Of a stretch of DNA of 64,000 bases, positions 12,632 through 24,965 are shown piece after piece (position 1 is the first letter of the stretch; the number at the start of each line of letters is the position of its first letter). Below the pieces are notes generated by a model. It was not told where the DNA came from and did not search any database. It saw nothing but the letters and a program-made list of their open reading frames with translations. The DNA lies in contig JAKLMB010000008.1 in assembly GCA_022813625.1 (NCBI GenBank), forward strand, positions 620,001 through 684,000, read 5' to 3'. Source of the stretch: Aaosphaeria pasadenensis (taxonomy: Eukaryota; Ascomycota; Dothideomycetes; Pleosporales). The position numbers were made by a program, and so were the translations under genes.

Positions 12632-15118
12632 TCAGTACTCGACCAGCTTAATCTTGCCCCTCAGTTCCTCGGACAGCTCCTCCTGCTTAACCATGCCCAG
12701 TTGCACCGCGTCGCCCCAGACGAACATGGCTCGCTCCTGCGTGTAGCCAAGGTAGTCGAACTCCTCTTCCTCCTCCTCGGCGGCGTCGCCGCCGTTGGAC
12801 GACGGGTCCGAGTCTCCGCCGTTCTTGTCTGCCTCTGCTTGCGCTTCTGCTGCGAGGCCTTCGGTGGGCTCCTGGCCCTCCTTGCTCGTCTCGCCGGCGC
12901 CGGCTTTGTTGTCGAGGTCGAAGTCGGGGAGGTCCGGGATGTGGGCTTGTACGATGCCCCAGGCGGCCCATTGTACGGAGTTCGCGAGACGCCATAGCCT
13001 CGTCTCGGCCATGAGGCGGCGGATCTCTTCTTCTGTTTTCTTCTCTGCTTGGGCTTCCTGCTCCTGGTGCGAGTACTTCTCACCCGGCGGCGCGCGCGAG
13101 TCCAGCATGAATGCGGAGATGGTGGTAGGCACTGCGGTGGCAGCCAAGGCGGTCGTGCTGCCGGAGTGGTGCAGAGGGCCAAGGTGAGGGGTTGGAGGGT
13201 TGGAGGCAGAGCCGCCGGCTGCGCGGTAGGTTGGGTTGTGGACGAGATAGGCGCGGATGAACCTGTACTGCTCGTCTGGAGTAGGGTAGTAGCGGGTGCT
13301 GCAGCGGTACGGTAGCTGTTCGTGGTAATTGTAGCACCATTCAGTCTGTCAAATCATTGTTAGCATTCTGGCCTGGTAGATACAAACTAGGATGATGTGG
13401 ATCTTACAAAGTGATTTGCAAACTCAAGGCCAGGCAGATTGGCGTTGGAGTATTCGAAGTCGATGACGACGAGCTGTTTGTGGTGGTTTGCTGGCAGCAA
13501 CAGAGGAGACTTGCCGTCCGGCTCGAGGCGCAAGATATTTCCATACTGGGTCTATGGAGTTGTTAGCAAGGTACCATGAACCGCATTTAATGAATCCTAC
13601 ATCGTTGTGTGCGAAGACAAGCCGCTCGTTGACCTTCTCTCTGCCCCCGTACTGGTCCTCAAGCCACTGCCTATACTTCTCTACCATCTGGCGGAAGACG
13701 GCCCATTTCACGCCCAACACATAACCTCGCTGTTTCCAGGCATCTTCGGGTGCAAGAACGGCATCCTTCGGGGTGTTCTCGACCTGCTCGTCGAGCCAGG
13801 TGACGATCTTCTCGCAGCGATCCACCCACTTGTCCCAATTCTGCCACACGAAAGGCCCATCTTCTCGCTCTTCGCGCAAAAGGTCAATACCCTCGTGCAG
13901 CTCTCTCATGCGCTTAGCAATCTGCTTAGACACATCAGGGCTGCGAAGGTCTTGGAACGTGAGTGGCTTCGCGTTGAGGAACTCCTCGAAGCGGCCGTTG
14001 GTGAATGTACCGAGCAGGCGCGGTCCTATCCGCTTACGAGCAAGGCGTTTGAGGATTCGTAGTTCGGCCTCTCGATCGATGAGATGCTCTACCTGTGGAC
14101 CGTAGACTCGAAGGAGTACTTTGCTATACGATTCGTTAGATCAGATTCTCCGTTAAGTATCAAGACAAGCTTACGGTGGAGGGTTCTTCGGGACTGGCTG
14201 GGAGGTTCCGTCCTGATTCTCCTTGGGCTTCACTACGTGTGGCATACTGACGACATAGATCGTGTTGGTCATGGCACCGCTCAAGCGTTCGACGTCGATC
14301 TCGCCACTCTGCTCGAGAGGAACACGTCGCCAGCCCTTCAGTTTCAAGGTATGGGCCAGCCGCAGGATCTCGTACTTGAAGGTCGCCCATGCCTCCTTCT
14401 CCTTCTTCTTACTCTTCTTAGATCCAACAGAAGCGGAATCATCGCCAACGTCCGGTCCTCCAGCGCCGTACGCCATAGTCTTAGTGTTGTCTAGAGTGGC
14501 CTCGCAGCTCGGAACCAGCTCCTCGGCTCCGTCGAAATAGTCTGTGTCGGAAGAGACCGTTGAATGGCGTCTCATGCGAGAAGCAAGCTTATGTCCATGA
14601 GAGTGACGTCGCTTGTGGGAATCCGACTTGAGTGACAGTGTCCGCTCTAGGATTGTGGCAAGTTCATCGAGTGCGAGTGAGCCATCCGAGGAATCGGACG
14701 GTCTCCTCTCTCGGTCGCCCAAAGTCTCGGAGTCACCAACAACCAGAGGGTCGGTTTTGCGGGAGGCTTCCTTCTTTGAAGCGCTGCGCTTGGCCTTCCG
14801 CGCACTACGTCTGGATTTCTCGCTCTTCAGCCAGGCCGAGACTTGGTGAATCAAATCATGGTGATGATGGTGGTGATGGCCACCGCTGCCGCTCCTGGGT
14901 CCAGACAAGGACTCCTCGCTCAAGAGCGAAGTAAGTGAAGGGTTACCAAGAAGTCCAGCTCTTTCTTTGGACGACAATCGTTCCATCGACGGTCTACCTG
15001 AGAGACGCTTACCGCTCACATTGGCGCGGTGGACCTTGGGACCGGTCTCGGATTCAGTGGGAGTTTCAGTCGGGGGAGAGATGGCCTCTGGCTCATCTGT
15101 GAATGCAACTATGGACAT
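12632..15118 (-). CDS. Choline (choline/ethanolamine) kinase
   Basis: Predicted 774 aa in four exons on the minus strand: 15118-14175, 14123-13601, 13551-13408, 13345-12632. The enzyme phosphorylates choline with ATP, the first step of the CDP-choline (Kennedy) route to phosphatidylcholine. The fungal N-terminal choline kinase region (KLKGWRRVPL, then SGAMTNTIYVVS) is followed by KVLLRVYG. The Brenner motif HNDTQYGNIL spans residues 487-496 across an intron, and VVIDFEYS carries Asp520. The classic FTEWCYNYH and SVQWAAWGIVQA blocks follow. Length exceeds the roughly 580 aa of yeast Cki1 because of a Ser/Lys-rich N-terminal extension of about 250 aa, including a run of seven His, and an acidic insert (EEEEEEFDYLGY) near the C-terminus. 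A possible acceptor just upstream of the start ATG leaves the extreme N-terminus uncertain. Confidence 0.93.
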
Positions 15119-17176
15119 AAGTGAGTCAAGATTCTATCAATTGACCTGCTGGTTCAGTGCTGCGAGAGCGAATCAAGAACAATGTGTATGGCTTGACGCA
15201 AGGGCTGTGGTTACTGCAATGGGTGACTGGACGTTTCGATTGGGCAAACAATCATGGAAATATCAATGTCGCACGGGATCTGATGTATTACACTTTGAAC
15301 TTCGAAGCATCTGTGGCAAGACCTGGCGCTTCAAAGGGGAAAAAGTGAATGCGGAAATAGTTGACACAGTCGCATGAGGCAGAACGAGAGTGGAGAGGAT
15401 GGGAAGGAGATCAACGAACCCTTTGTAGGAACTGGCCGGGGGGAAGATTGCGCATCTTCCATTGTGTATTTTGTGTTGATATGGGAAGAGTGACGGGTCA
15501 AGTTTGGAGAAGTTTCAGGATCAGTGAGGTTGGGGTTGTTGTTCATTGGAGGGGTCGAGTGACATGTGCGTATGACGCGCTGGGTGGAGCGAACCAAAAG
15601 CGGAAAGGTAAGGTCGATTTGCTAGTCGGGCCAGGAACTGGTTTGGGCCCTTTGGGGTGAAACTAGATAACAGGTAATAGGTAATTGTAGGTATTTGAGG
15701 CAGGACGAGGTCAATATTGATAGTCAGGTGTTGGGAAACCCGTCCGCTGGTGAGAATCAATCTCCGGTAGTGGTGAGTTTGGTTGATGGGTTTCGGTCCC
15801 GAAAGAGGAGATACGGGCGAAGGAAAACGGGTCGGTTGGGTTAAATGGCAGGTGGGAAGGATGGTGGTTATTAGACGATAAGCGACGAGAAGCCAGTCCA
15901 AGTCGAGTTCAAGTCCAATACAAGTTCAGGTCCAGGTCAGTCCAGGTCAGTCTTTGGTGGGATGATACGAGTGATACGAGTGATTCTCGACGTGGGTACG
16001 AATAGCAGGAGCAGGAAATGGCGGGGTGGCCTATTTATTATAGGTAGAATAGTTGAAACTCGTAGTGACAAGAAGTAGGAATGAGCAGTCTGTAAAAGAC
16101 TATAGCAGGGCTGGTAGTACGAGTAATAAGAAGAAGAATACTGATAATAGGACGAGTAGTCGAATTCACACCGTGCGCAGTCGATTGGCAGTAATTCGTT
16201 GCGCCCTCGGTCGTGTGAGTTGTACACACTTGTTTGCTTTGCCTCGACTACTGAAACAGGTAATGTGGACAGAACCCGTCAAAAGGCAAAAGACAGGATT
16301 CGTGAACACAATGACGATGGTGGTGACGGACGGTGGCGATGACGATGGCTGTCTTTGACTATACCATGTGGCTGTGTTGGTAGCACAGGAAGAGAGTCAA
16401 GTCATACGAATGGTAATGATAACTGGACGGAGCATGGGTAAACCATCCAGGTACACAATGGCAAGTGCACTCTCAAAATGAAACGACCGAACGAGTTGAA
16501 GAGCGAATGGTGACGGATCGGTTTAAGGTGGTTGTGTTGATGTTAAGAGAGAGGGGAAAGCTTCAGGAAATAGTTGAAGTCGTTCAGATAATCATTCGTA
16601 TTCTTCGATTCTTTCTGGAAGGAACAATAGGTATTCTATTCATGTACGTACTTTCCCAGTCTGTACACACGCGCATTGCAGCGGCCTTGGCACATATCCA
16701 TCCGCACTTCGTGACCATACATTAGGTACCTAGGTAGGTACTCAGCCTAATGGATGCGTTGCCTGGTCAATCCTCGCCACCGGACAAATATCTCTATCAT
16801 TCTTCGTGACATAGCCTTGCCCGTTCAAATCATATCCATACTCGTCGGTACGGTACGTTCACGTACCCAGTATCGTCATTGAAGTCTCCATACAAAAGAG
16901 AATTGAAATGTGTAATATCATCATGTACATACACTATACACCAAGTAAAATAATAATGCCTTGAGTTTTCCATTGCCTCCGCTACCTAGCAGGAATGAAT
17001 GGCTTCTAAAAGTGCGCCGAAGCTCCCCATCCTCCTGGAAATCAATAGATACATATACTTTCCAAAAACGCCTTGCTAGTAAATATGTCCATGTCCGACC
17101 TAGAATTCCCACACGTGTGAAGAAAAAGAATACATGCATACACTATCGTACCACAAACAAACAAGACGCCGACTTT
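15119..17176. other. Spacer upstream of choline kinase
   Basis: About 2 kb without a supportable gene. The part near 15119 is the likely promoter of the minus-strand choline kinase. Around 15890-15955 there is a short degenerate repeat of AGTCCAGGTC/AAGTTCAGG type. A palindrome-rich TTAGGTACCTAGGTAGGTAC element sits near 16724-16742, a kind of short repeat frequent in ascomycete spacers. Nothing else is recognised. Confidence 0.55.
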
Positions 17177-18957
17177 TTAGATGACGGCCCACTCGACCGT
17201 TTCCAGCGCCAACATGACGAGAATGAGGGTCGAGGGTAGGATCCAGACGACGTAGCTGTGGAAGAGCAGCTGCGACATGGCGCCCATGTACACGTTGTTG
17301 ATCTGGCAGATCTGGGCAAGCTGGAGCGCGCTGGGGGCACCCGTGAGCAGGAAGCAGACGATGACGAAGATAGGGTCGTCGAGGATGCTGACGGGGACGA
17401 ACTTTGCGGTCAGCGCGAGGAGAGGTGCCATGATGATGGTCGGGAGCACCATGCGGCTGATCAACGAAGCAATGACGAGTTTCTTTTCCACCGCTTTGTC
17501 TTCGAGGGAGTGATTGTCCTCCTTGGGGAGCGTGTTGCGGGCGAGATTGGCACCCAGGACGACGAGAATGAGCGGGACTGCTACCTGTCCGCTCTGGCTG
17601 ATTGCTCGTGTGACGGAGTTGCTGACGAACGAGCCGGGCGAGAAGAAGATTTGCTGTAGCTTGGGTACGGAGGCGATGATGATCGCGGCAAGCATGGCCC
17701 ACAATGGCGGGTTCATGAATTCCCACAACCCGAAGGCGAACTTCTTGAGGAACGAAGAAGTCTTTGCCAATGCCTTTTGAAGCCAATGGGGCAGCGCACT
17801 AAATGCACTGCGCGAGGCCTGCGCAGTCTTCGAAGAGATCGCGTGCGCAATATTGCGGACCCATCTCTTGAACCTCAACCACCACCCCTTGGGTCCACTC
17901 GGGATAATCTCCTCCACCTGCCCGGGAATAGCGACACCATTTCCGTTCCCATTCATGTTTCCGGGGCCCTTGATGGTGGTATTTCCATTCGTAGGTGTCG
18001 TGAAAGCGGCATGCGACGGCAGATTGGTGCGTTGTATCAAGGCGGAGAGTGAGCTAGAGCTGGAGGAGGAGGTAGAGGGACCATAGCTGCGGCTGAATTC
18101 AGGAGTGATGTCGCCGGACTCATAATCCGAATGGGAATCGTCGTGAAGTAGGTGTTCCGCCTCTTCGTCACTATATTCTCCGTTCTCGATGGCCGAGTTC
18201 CTACCCAGATCGTCGTCTTTGTACGCGCTGGCGGGAGCCAATAGTACGTTGAACCCCCACGTCCAGCGCACCAATTGACCTAGCTGCTGGAAAATCAAAA
18301 GATATAGAATGCCGCGCGCCGCGACCTCGTTGTCGTTGTCGCCCGGTATCCTATCCCAGTGTAGTCCTTTCAGAGTTTTGGAAAGCGAGATGACGAGGGA
18401 GATGGGAAGGGAGTTGGAGTTTCCGAAGACCTAATATTGTCAATATGCTTATCTACGCGGCGGTTCGTTCCGGAATACGTACAGCCATTGCGATGACAAA
18501 GTTCTTGGCCCGCTTGTTGAACTTGCAAATCCGAGAGACGGCAAGTGCGGCAACATAGGAAACGATCAATTGGACGATGAAGATGAAGGGAATGACGCCG
18601 AGTTCGACCAATTTATCGGCTGTGAGCTGAGAAGCCAGTTTGGTAAAGACTGTGCATTGTATATTGTTAGTCGTAGATTCAACCAAGAATACTGTGAGGA
18701 AGGGAGTTCTTACTCAGACATGGTGTGAAGAGTTGAGTGTTGAGGTTCGCGACAAACTTTTGGTTCTCTGCATCGAACATGCCCATGCGCGCAACGATGT
18801 AGCCCGGGAGACTCACGCAGACGACCTCGAGGACGGCCTCAAAGACCAGGAGGGTGAGATTGGCGAAATCTGGATGGGAGCTGTGTGGTGGGAGTTTCTT
18901 CTTGAAGACGTCCATGATGCCATTGCCGCCGTACTCGTAGGATGGGGTGACGGCCAT
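17177..18957 (-). CDS. PIN-like auxin efflux carrier family membrane transporter
   Basis: Predicted 554 aa in three exons: 18957-18714, 18649-18483, 18430-17177. It belongs to the Mem_trans/auxin efflux carrier family (fungal Ecm3-like proteins). The N-terminal half has about five hydrophobic helices, with VSLPGYIVARMG, TPCLIFTKLASQL and VFGNSNSLPISLV as family hallmarks. A hydrophilic loop of about 150 aa follows, acidic then Ser-rich and Asn/Gly-rich. The C-terminal half has another five helices (WAMLAAIIIASVP, QVAVPLILVVLGANLA, FLLTGAPSALQLAQI). The symmetric helix bundle split by a long cytosolic loop is typical of the family, which acts in the plasma or ER membrane. The substrate in fungi is not established. 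An in-frame ATG at 19032 would add 25 aa; I prefer 18957 because the extra residues are basic and unlike the family. Confidence 0.88.
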
Positions 18958-21473
18958 GGTGGTGAAGTCTGGTCGTATGGGAGAGGCGAGCGAGCGCAGT
19001 CGAAAAGATTGTGCGCCATGGAAGAAAGACATGTCTGAGGAGTGTCTCCTCAGGATAGCGTTTGTCGCCGTATGTGTTTTATGGGTTGGGGGTTGAGGAG
19101 AGGTGTTCGGGAGTGCAGCGGATGATGAAGCGTCGGGCGCGTCTGGGAAACGTCACAGAGGGCGGACGGAAAGTTTACGAGCGCGCCGCGGCCATGGCGA
19201 TGGCGACAAGCGAGTTCATCATTGTCGGATTGAGATGTAGCGTCGGTGGTGAGTTTTGAAACGGAGGCAGCAAGGTAGACAGTTGGTTGGAACAAGTATA
19301 GCGCGCGTAATCTGTGAGGCGCAGAGGGTGCACAGCGCAGAGATGAGATGGCAGTTGGCAGTCACTATGATAGAGTGAATGGACGGGGGAGGGGGAAGGC
19401 AGTAACTAATGATGACGGTTCAAAGAAGACTTGGTAAAGTATTGGCAGGCAAACGGACTAGTGAGGAAAAGAGTAGGGGCGGTGGCAGTGAGAGGAAGTG
19501 AGCCAAACAAGATTGATTGTGCGCGTATCGTGGAAGCTGACTGGTTAGAAAGGAAAGGCAAAGAGGATAAGGGGATGGTTGATGCGATACCATGGATCGA
19601 TTTAGATGATGCCAACTGTTACGCCAACGCTGCTTATATCGAGTATACTACACCACACAGTCTTAATTATGTGAGTAGTACAGTACTTCGTACGTACATA
19701 TATTCCAGCCGTAAGCCATAGGTACCTATGTATCTACCGTGTACCTACACAGTACGAAGTATACTGTAATTGTATCAGTGATAGATGAAAACCAACCTGG
19801 TGAAGATGATAAAACAGGTTATGGCGATGACAGTATATGCCAAGACAAAGCCCCCCAACAATTTCTCTGCCTTTATCTCCACAGTATGAGCATTCATTTA
19901 ACTTCGAGGAAAGTAACATGTCAACCTATGAGGATACTGATCGAGCTATTGAGTCGAAATACTGATCAAGATAATCGAAATGTACTCCACTCCGTACTAC
20001 AAGTACATTTCCGAATAACTACGTGCATAGGTATGTATTACTGGTGGTAGATCTGCAGTTTGATAATCCTACTGAGTACTAGGGTAGATGTTGTGCCTGG
20101 CGATACTTGCTATTCTTGCCGTGCCCGCCCGCCTCGTCTTTCCCTACGAGTCTCTTTCTCCTCGGGGTAGTCTCCGAAACTACCTGTACTCCGAACTGGG
20201 AACTATCCTGTTGATGATCAAGATATTATTGAACATACCAACGGTGAATGATGCCAAACAGGAAAACTTGTTTGCTCCAGATCAGATTTCAAGCTACTTA
20301 CCCATACCTTGTCTGTCTGTATACTTGTATTTATTGATTATCCACCTTCTGCACAAGCATTATTGGGTAAAGCTTCATTCAATTGTCCAACGAGCTCATA
20401 CATACTTCTCTACCTCTGCTCGTATTGTATTCAAACAGAGCAACGAGTCGAATACTTGTAATAATCAATCTACTAAGCAATTTAGTCACCATCTTCCTGT
20501 TTGCGTCCCCTGTTGCTTTATGTTGCTGATTAACCCTCGTTTCGTTGCTTCGCTACAAGTACCTTGCCCACAAGACACACTGCGATCTGCGCACTGTCCA
20601 CAGTGACGACAGTAGAAAGTACCTGGCCAGGTAGTCACTCGTAGCAAAGAACCTGCATCTACATTGTACATTCCTCTGATTATTGTTACTTGACTGTACA
20701 GCATACAAGCACACGTTACGAGTAACTATCAGTACTCTACGAATAGGTATACGAGCTTTTGTAATTTCTTCCTAATCACTTCTTTTGTCTACTACCCACC
20801 GGCTGGTGACATGCGATGTGCTGCTTCGTGAATCATGAATCGTCATCAGGACGACAGAACAAACACGATCGTATAGCGCGGACTGCAATCAAGGGGAAAT
20901 CCAAGCTTCTACGATTCACGAATTAAAAAAACAAACAACCCTTCTTTTCCCACTTGTACAGTCATCAATCAGCCTTTTTTACTCATGCACTGCTTGATTG
21001 AGCGGTGCTAGTAGGAATAGTTGGCTTACCTGACCACAACTGGGCTTGCGACATCCCGCCTATGTTTCCCCCAGTGGCCCCTTGTGCCCCTCTCCACCCA
21101 TTCACCTCTCAGACCTTGTTCGCACACGGAACAGTAGAGTAAAACAAGTACAAGTACAGTATACAATAAGTACGCAATACAGACCACTCAGTACAAAGTA
21201 TTTACTACCCAATGTGGTAGTCTTACTGGTGCCCTCGACCGCCGCCTAAGCTAGCTATATCAATTCACTTTAGGGTCCCTCTTAGTAACCTTAAGCTTGC
21301 TTGCACCCTCCCCTACCTCCTCTATCCCCTTCTAACTATACCTACTCTCTCTTTCTCTCTCTCTTCTCCCGCATCTAAATTATTTCGACTCTAGCCCTCT
21401 TCTCAAAGAACCCACCTGGCCCGCATCTTTTTTTCTCTGTGTGTCCAACTCAAAAGTTCGCCATCTCCCCGCC
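18958..21473. other. Divergent spacer between PIN-like and Pbs2 genes
   Basis: A long divergent intergenic region. It contains no supportable ORF, several palindromic GTAC/TAGGTACCTA-type stretches near 19680-19745, and pyrimidine-rich tracts near 21300-21370 that probably belong to the Pbs2 promoter. No tRNA or transposase remnant was recognised. Confidence 0.55.
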
Positions 21474-21518
21474 ATGATACGCCTTGGCTGCGCTGCACAT
21501 CCCACTCCATCATTGTGA
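21474..21518 (+). promoter_or_regulatory. Candidate 14-codon uORF in the Pbs2 5' leader
   Basis: An ATG at 21474 opens a 14-codon frame (MIRLGCAAHPTPSL) that stops at 21518, about 300 bp before the Pbs2 start. I see no other ATG between this stop and the Pbs2 ATG at 21821, so if transcription begins upstream of 21474 this would be the only uORF near the main start. Whether the transcript includes it is unknown. Confidence 0.4.
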
Positions 21519-21820
21519 TTTCACACTCCTGCGGGAAAACGTCACTATCCGCGCCGCCACGGATCCCGCGACCCACAACCTCACCACCACGAACCTGTCG
21601 TCCATTGCTCGCCAGACACTCCTCTTGAGAGGTCCAGTCGTGCCATACGTATCACACCTACTATACGTACCTGGATACCTCCCAATACACCCTCCTCCGT
21701 CCGACTCTGCTCCCCCGGCATACCGAGTGTGTACCGACTTTGTCCTCTTTGCAACCCCACCAGACGTCAAACAGACGTCTGCCGCACGCGTCCACCACAA
21801 CCCCCTCTACCGTCACCACC

Positions 21821-23937
21821 ATGGCCGCCACGCCTGATGGAGACTTCGACTCCGATAGTCCTCTAGAGTCTCCCTCTCTCGAGTCGCCATCACTATCGCC
21901 AGCATCCGAACTCGCCCCCGATGTTTCTCCAGCCTCCCCCACATCCCTCGATTCCGCTCGAACAGGTCCGCGATCGTTATCGGCCTCAGGAGGTCTGACG
22001 ACAAGTTCAATGACCCAGTCCTCTACACCGCTAGGAAACATCAATGCCGCGAGGAATCCTCGCGCAAATGCCCCCACCATCTCGAGCAGAGGTAGCGGTC
22101 TCAATGTTTCGCAAGACATCCTCGCCCGAATCCAAGCAGTCCACCTCGGCCGACAAAATAATCCTCCCCCCGGCGGTTCAGCAAGGCCGCCTCTCATGTC
22201 TCCCGGCGGTGCTGGTGCTCCAATGATGGGTAGGCCCAGTCCAGCTTCACCTGGAGGGCCCATGATGGCGGGAGGCGTGCCAGCCAACTTCCGAATGCCC
22301 CCAGGTGGAAAACCTGGCATTCCCAGTTTCCAGTCCGCCCCTGCCGTTCCCAGTGCACGTCCAGGAGGCCCAAAGCCATCCCTCGCAGAAAAGCGTGGCC
22401 TCAAACTTCCTGGAGGCTTGCCTGGCGCAAGTCCTGCCGGCCCCACGCCCAAGAAGAAGCCAGGCTTGACACTGGCACAATTGAACGGTGACAATGGCGC
22501 TGCGTCAAGTCAGCCTCCGAAGCAGGAGACAATGATGGACAAGTATGCCGAGTTCCTCGACCAGAAGACGGGTAGTCTCCGGTTCAAGGGGAAGGCAGTA
22601 CTGAACAGTGAGGGCGTGCAGTTTGCCAGTGGCATCACTTTTAATATATCACTGGACGAAGTGGATACGCTCGACGAACTGGGTAAGGGTAATTACGGTA
22701 CCGTGTATAAAGTAAGACACAGCCGACCCCGAATGCGCAAACCTGGACAAGGACTCGCTGGCAACAAAGCGTTACCAGGTTCCCCTACCAGGAAAACCGC
22801 CGATGGAGAGAGCCCAACATCCGCAAAGCCTTTGGGAGGAACCGGAATCGTCATGGCTATGAAGGAGATCCGACTGGAGCTGGACGATGCCAAGTTCGCG
22901 GCGATCATCATGGAGTTGGACATCCTCCATCGCTGCATATCTCCCTATATCGTTGACTTTTATGGCGCTTTCTTCCAAGAAGGAGCAGTGTACATCTGCA
23001 TGGAATTCATGGACGGTGGTTCGATAGACAAGCTGTACGGTGACGGCATCCCCGAGAATGTCCTGCGTAAGATCACGTTGGCGACAGTTATGGGCTTGAA
23101 ATCACTTAAGGACGACCACAACATCATACACCGAGACGTCAAACCAACCAACATTCTCATGAGTACCCGGGGTCACATCAAGATTTGTGATTTCGGAGTG
23201 AGTGGAAATCTCGTCGCAAGTATCGCGAAGACGAACATTGGATGCCAGAGTTACATGGCGCCCGAGAGAATCTCATCAGGAGGAATGTCTCAACCAGGTG
23301 CCAGCGGCGGCACTTACAGCGTTCAGAGTGATATCTGGAGCTTAGGACTTACCATTATCGAATGCGCCCTGGGTCGGTACCCATACCCTCCGGAAACATA
23401 CAATAACATCTTCAGTCAGCTCAGCGTAAGTCAAGTGATCCGCCTTCTCAAGTTCATGGGTTCTAATTTATGTAGGCTATTGTCGATGGTGAACCCCCAG
23501 ATCTACCGGAAGATGGGTACTCGGATGCAGCACGAAACTTTGTCCGCGGTTGCTTGAACAAGATCCCGAACCTGCGACCAACGTATGCCATGCTCCTCCA
23601 GCATGCATGGCTAGCTCCTCTGGTGAAACCGAACACCATTACGGAGGAGGATGAGGAAGAAGCCGAGGCGGGAGGCAATGCCCAGCCTGCAGCAGACGGA
23701 GCAGAGCAGGCGAGCGAGCCCGAGCCCGAGCCGCTGAACGCGGAAAATGCCGCCGTGGTGATAGATCAGGAAGTGGCCGACTGGGTAAAGGACGCGGTCG
23801 AGAAGCGTAAGAAGGGAATCCTAGGCAAGGCACCCAAACCTGCATTGCACGCAGCACCTCTCGACGCCGTATCGAGTCCTTCGGGCGCAGGGGTGAATGG
23901 ACTAGACCTACCACCCGCTACAGAAACCGCCGCCTAA
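21821..23937 (+). CDS. PBS2: MAP kinase kinase of the HOG osmostress pathway (Pbs2)
   Basis: Predicted 688 aa in two exons: 21821-23425 and 23476-23937. The ATG lies in a good context (CACCATGG). Residues 1-270 are disordered and rich in Pro, Gly and Ser. The kinase domain starts near residue 280 with LGKGNYGTVYK. It has a low-complexity insert of about 45 aa (GQGLAGNKALPGSP and following), catalytic loop HRDVKPTNI and activation segment GNLVASIAKTNIGCQSYMAPERI, where Ser467 and Thr471 sit in the MAPKK S-x3-T pattern. The sequence around this segment matches Pbs2 orthologues rather than the Ste7 or Mkk1 types. Known role: phosphorylates the Hog1 MAPK in response to osmotic and other stress, in the cytosol. 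The C-terminal tail after the kinase is acidic then Lys-rich (WVKDAVEKRKKGILG). Confidence 0.94.
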
Positions 23938-24965
23938 AGCAATCAATCAAGCATCAACTTCGAATTCAATATCACATGGCGTACCCACGAAGATCGTTCC
24001 AACAGAGCGCGGGATTCAAGGCCGCGTATTTGTTGCATTGCCTCATTCTCACAGCCCCCGATATCACCTGTCTCTTCGGGCGGGGTGCAGTCCGCAACTT
24101 ATTCTTATGTGCATAACGAGTTCAAGCAACAACGCGCATACCTACCGCGCAAGTCCTTTATATATAAACACGCACCACTGGACGACCATCATCAGTGAGG
24201 CATTCGCTATTTTTTTTTCAGCACAGCAACACATATGTCATAGGACATTTGGCGAAGCATGTCGCGGGACCTCTAGTTACCCTTCGCTTTGACAGTTGGG
24301 GGATTTTTTTGCATGGAATGGAGCTATATATGATTTAGAAATACGAGAAATCTAGCGGAACACTTCAGATGTTGTACGATCAATTGCTTTTATGTGAGGG
24401 TGATCGTTATTTTGTAAACCTTTATGCATAGCACGACATGCAATTGTGAGCTCTTTCAAATCGAAATGTAATTACACTAAATCGTGTAAGAAATGTAGTA
24501 AAGTTGTCGAGACTTAATATTTGTAAATAATATGCTTTGTGATCTGCTATGATTTTGTCCAATAATTCAATAGGCAATTCATAGGTTATTGTGGAATAAA
24601 GACAAAGAAAATAATTACTAGCTCTTCACCATGTGTTGTCCTCAATGCACGTAGAATGCTCTAGCTCAATCACCATTACTCTAAGCTGGTCGACATGGGA
24701 AGTGGCGCACGAATAGCGAGGAAGGTCCGGGCGCCAAGCGTCACCCCCGACATACCGACAGGTGTTCACATCAAATGTCCATGTTGCCCCAACTCCACGA
24801 ATTCCTTATTTTCTATACTTTCTTTGCTATGCCACACACGCCTAGGACGTAGAGCAAACCTCCTCTGGAATAAGTTACATACGCATGCGCTCCGTTCAGA
24901 CTCTCCTTAGATTCCTTTAATTTCTCTTCTACGTCGCCGTCCCGGCCTAGGGATCACTATTCGCC
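23938..24965. other. Spacer between Pbs2 and Sec63, AT-rich
   Basis: A tandem spacer of about 1 kb. Its middle (about 24300-24620) is markedly AT-rich compared with the flanking genes. It presumably holds the Pbs2 3' UTR and the Sec63 promoter. No gene seen. Confidence 0.6.

Noticed and set aside
21740..21820. Upstream start for Pbs2
   Set aside because: The longer frame begins with TTG; the ATG at 21821 has good context and starts the recognisable disordered N-terminus.
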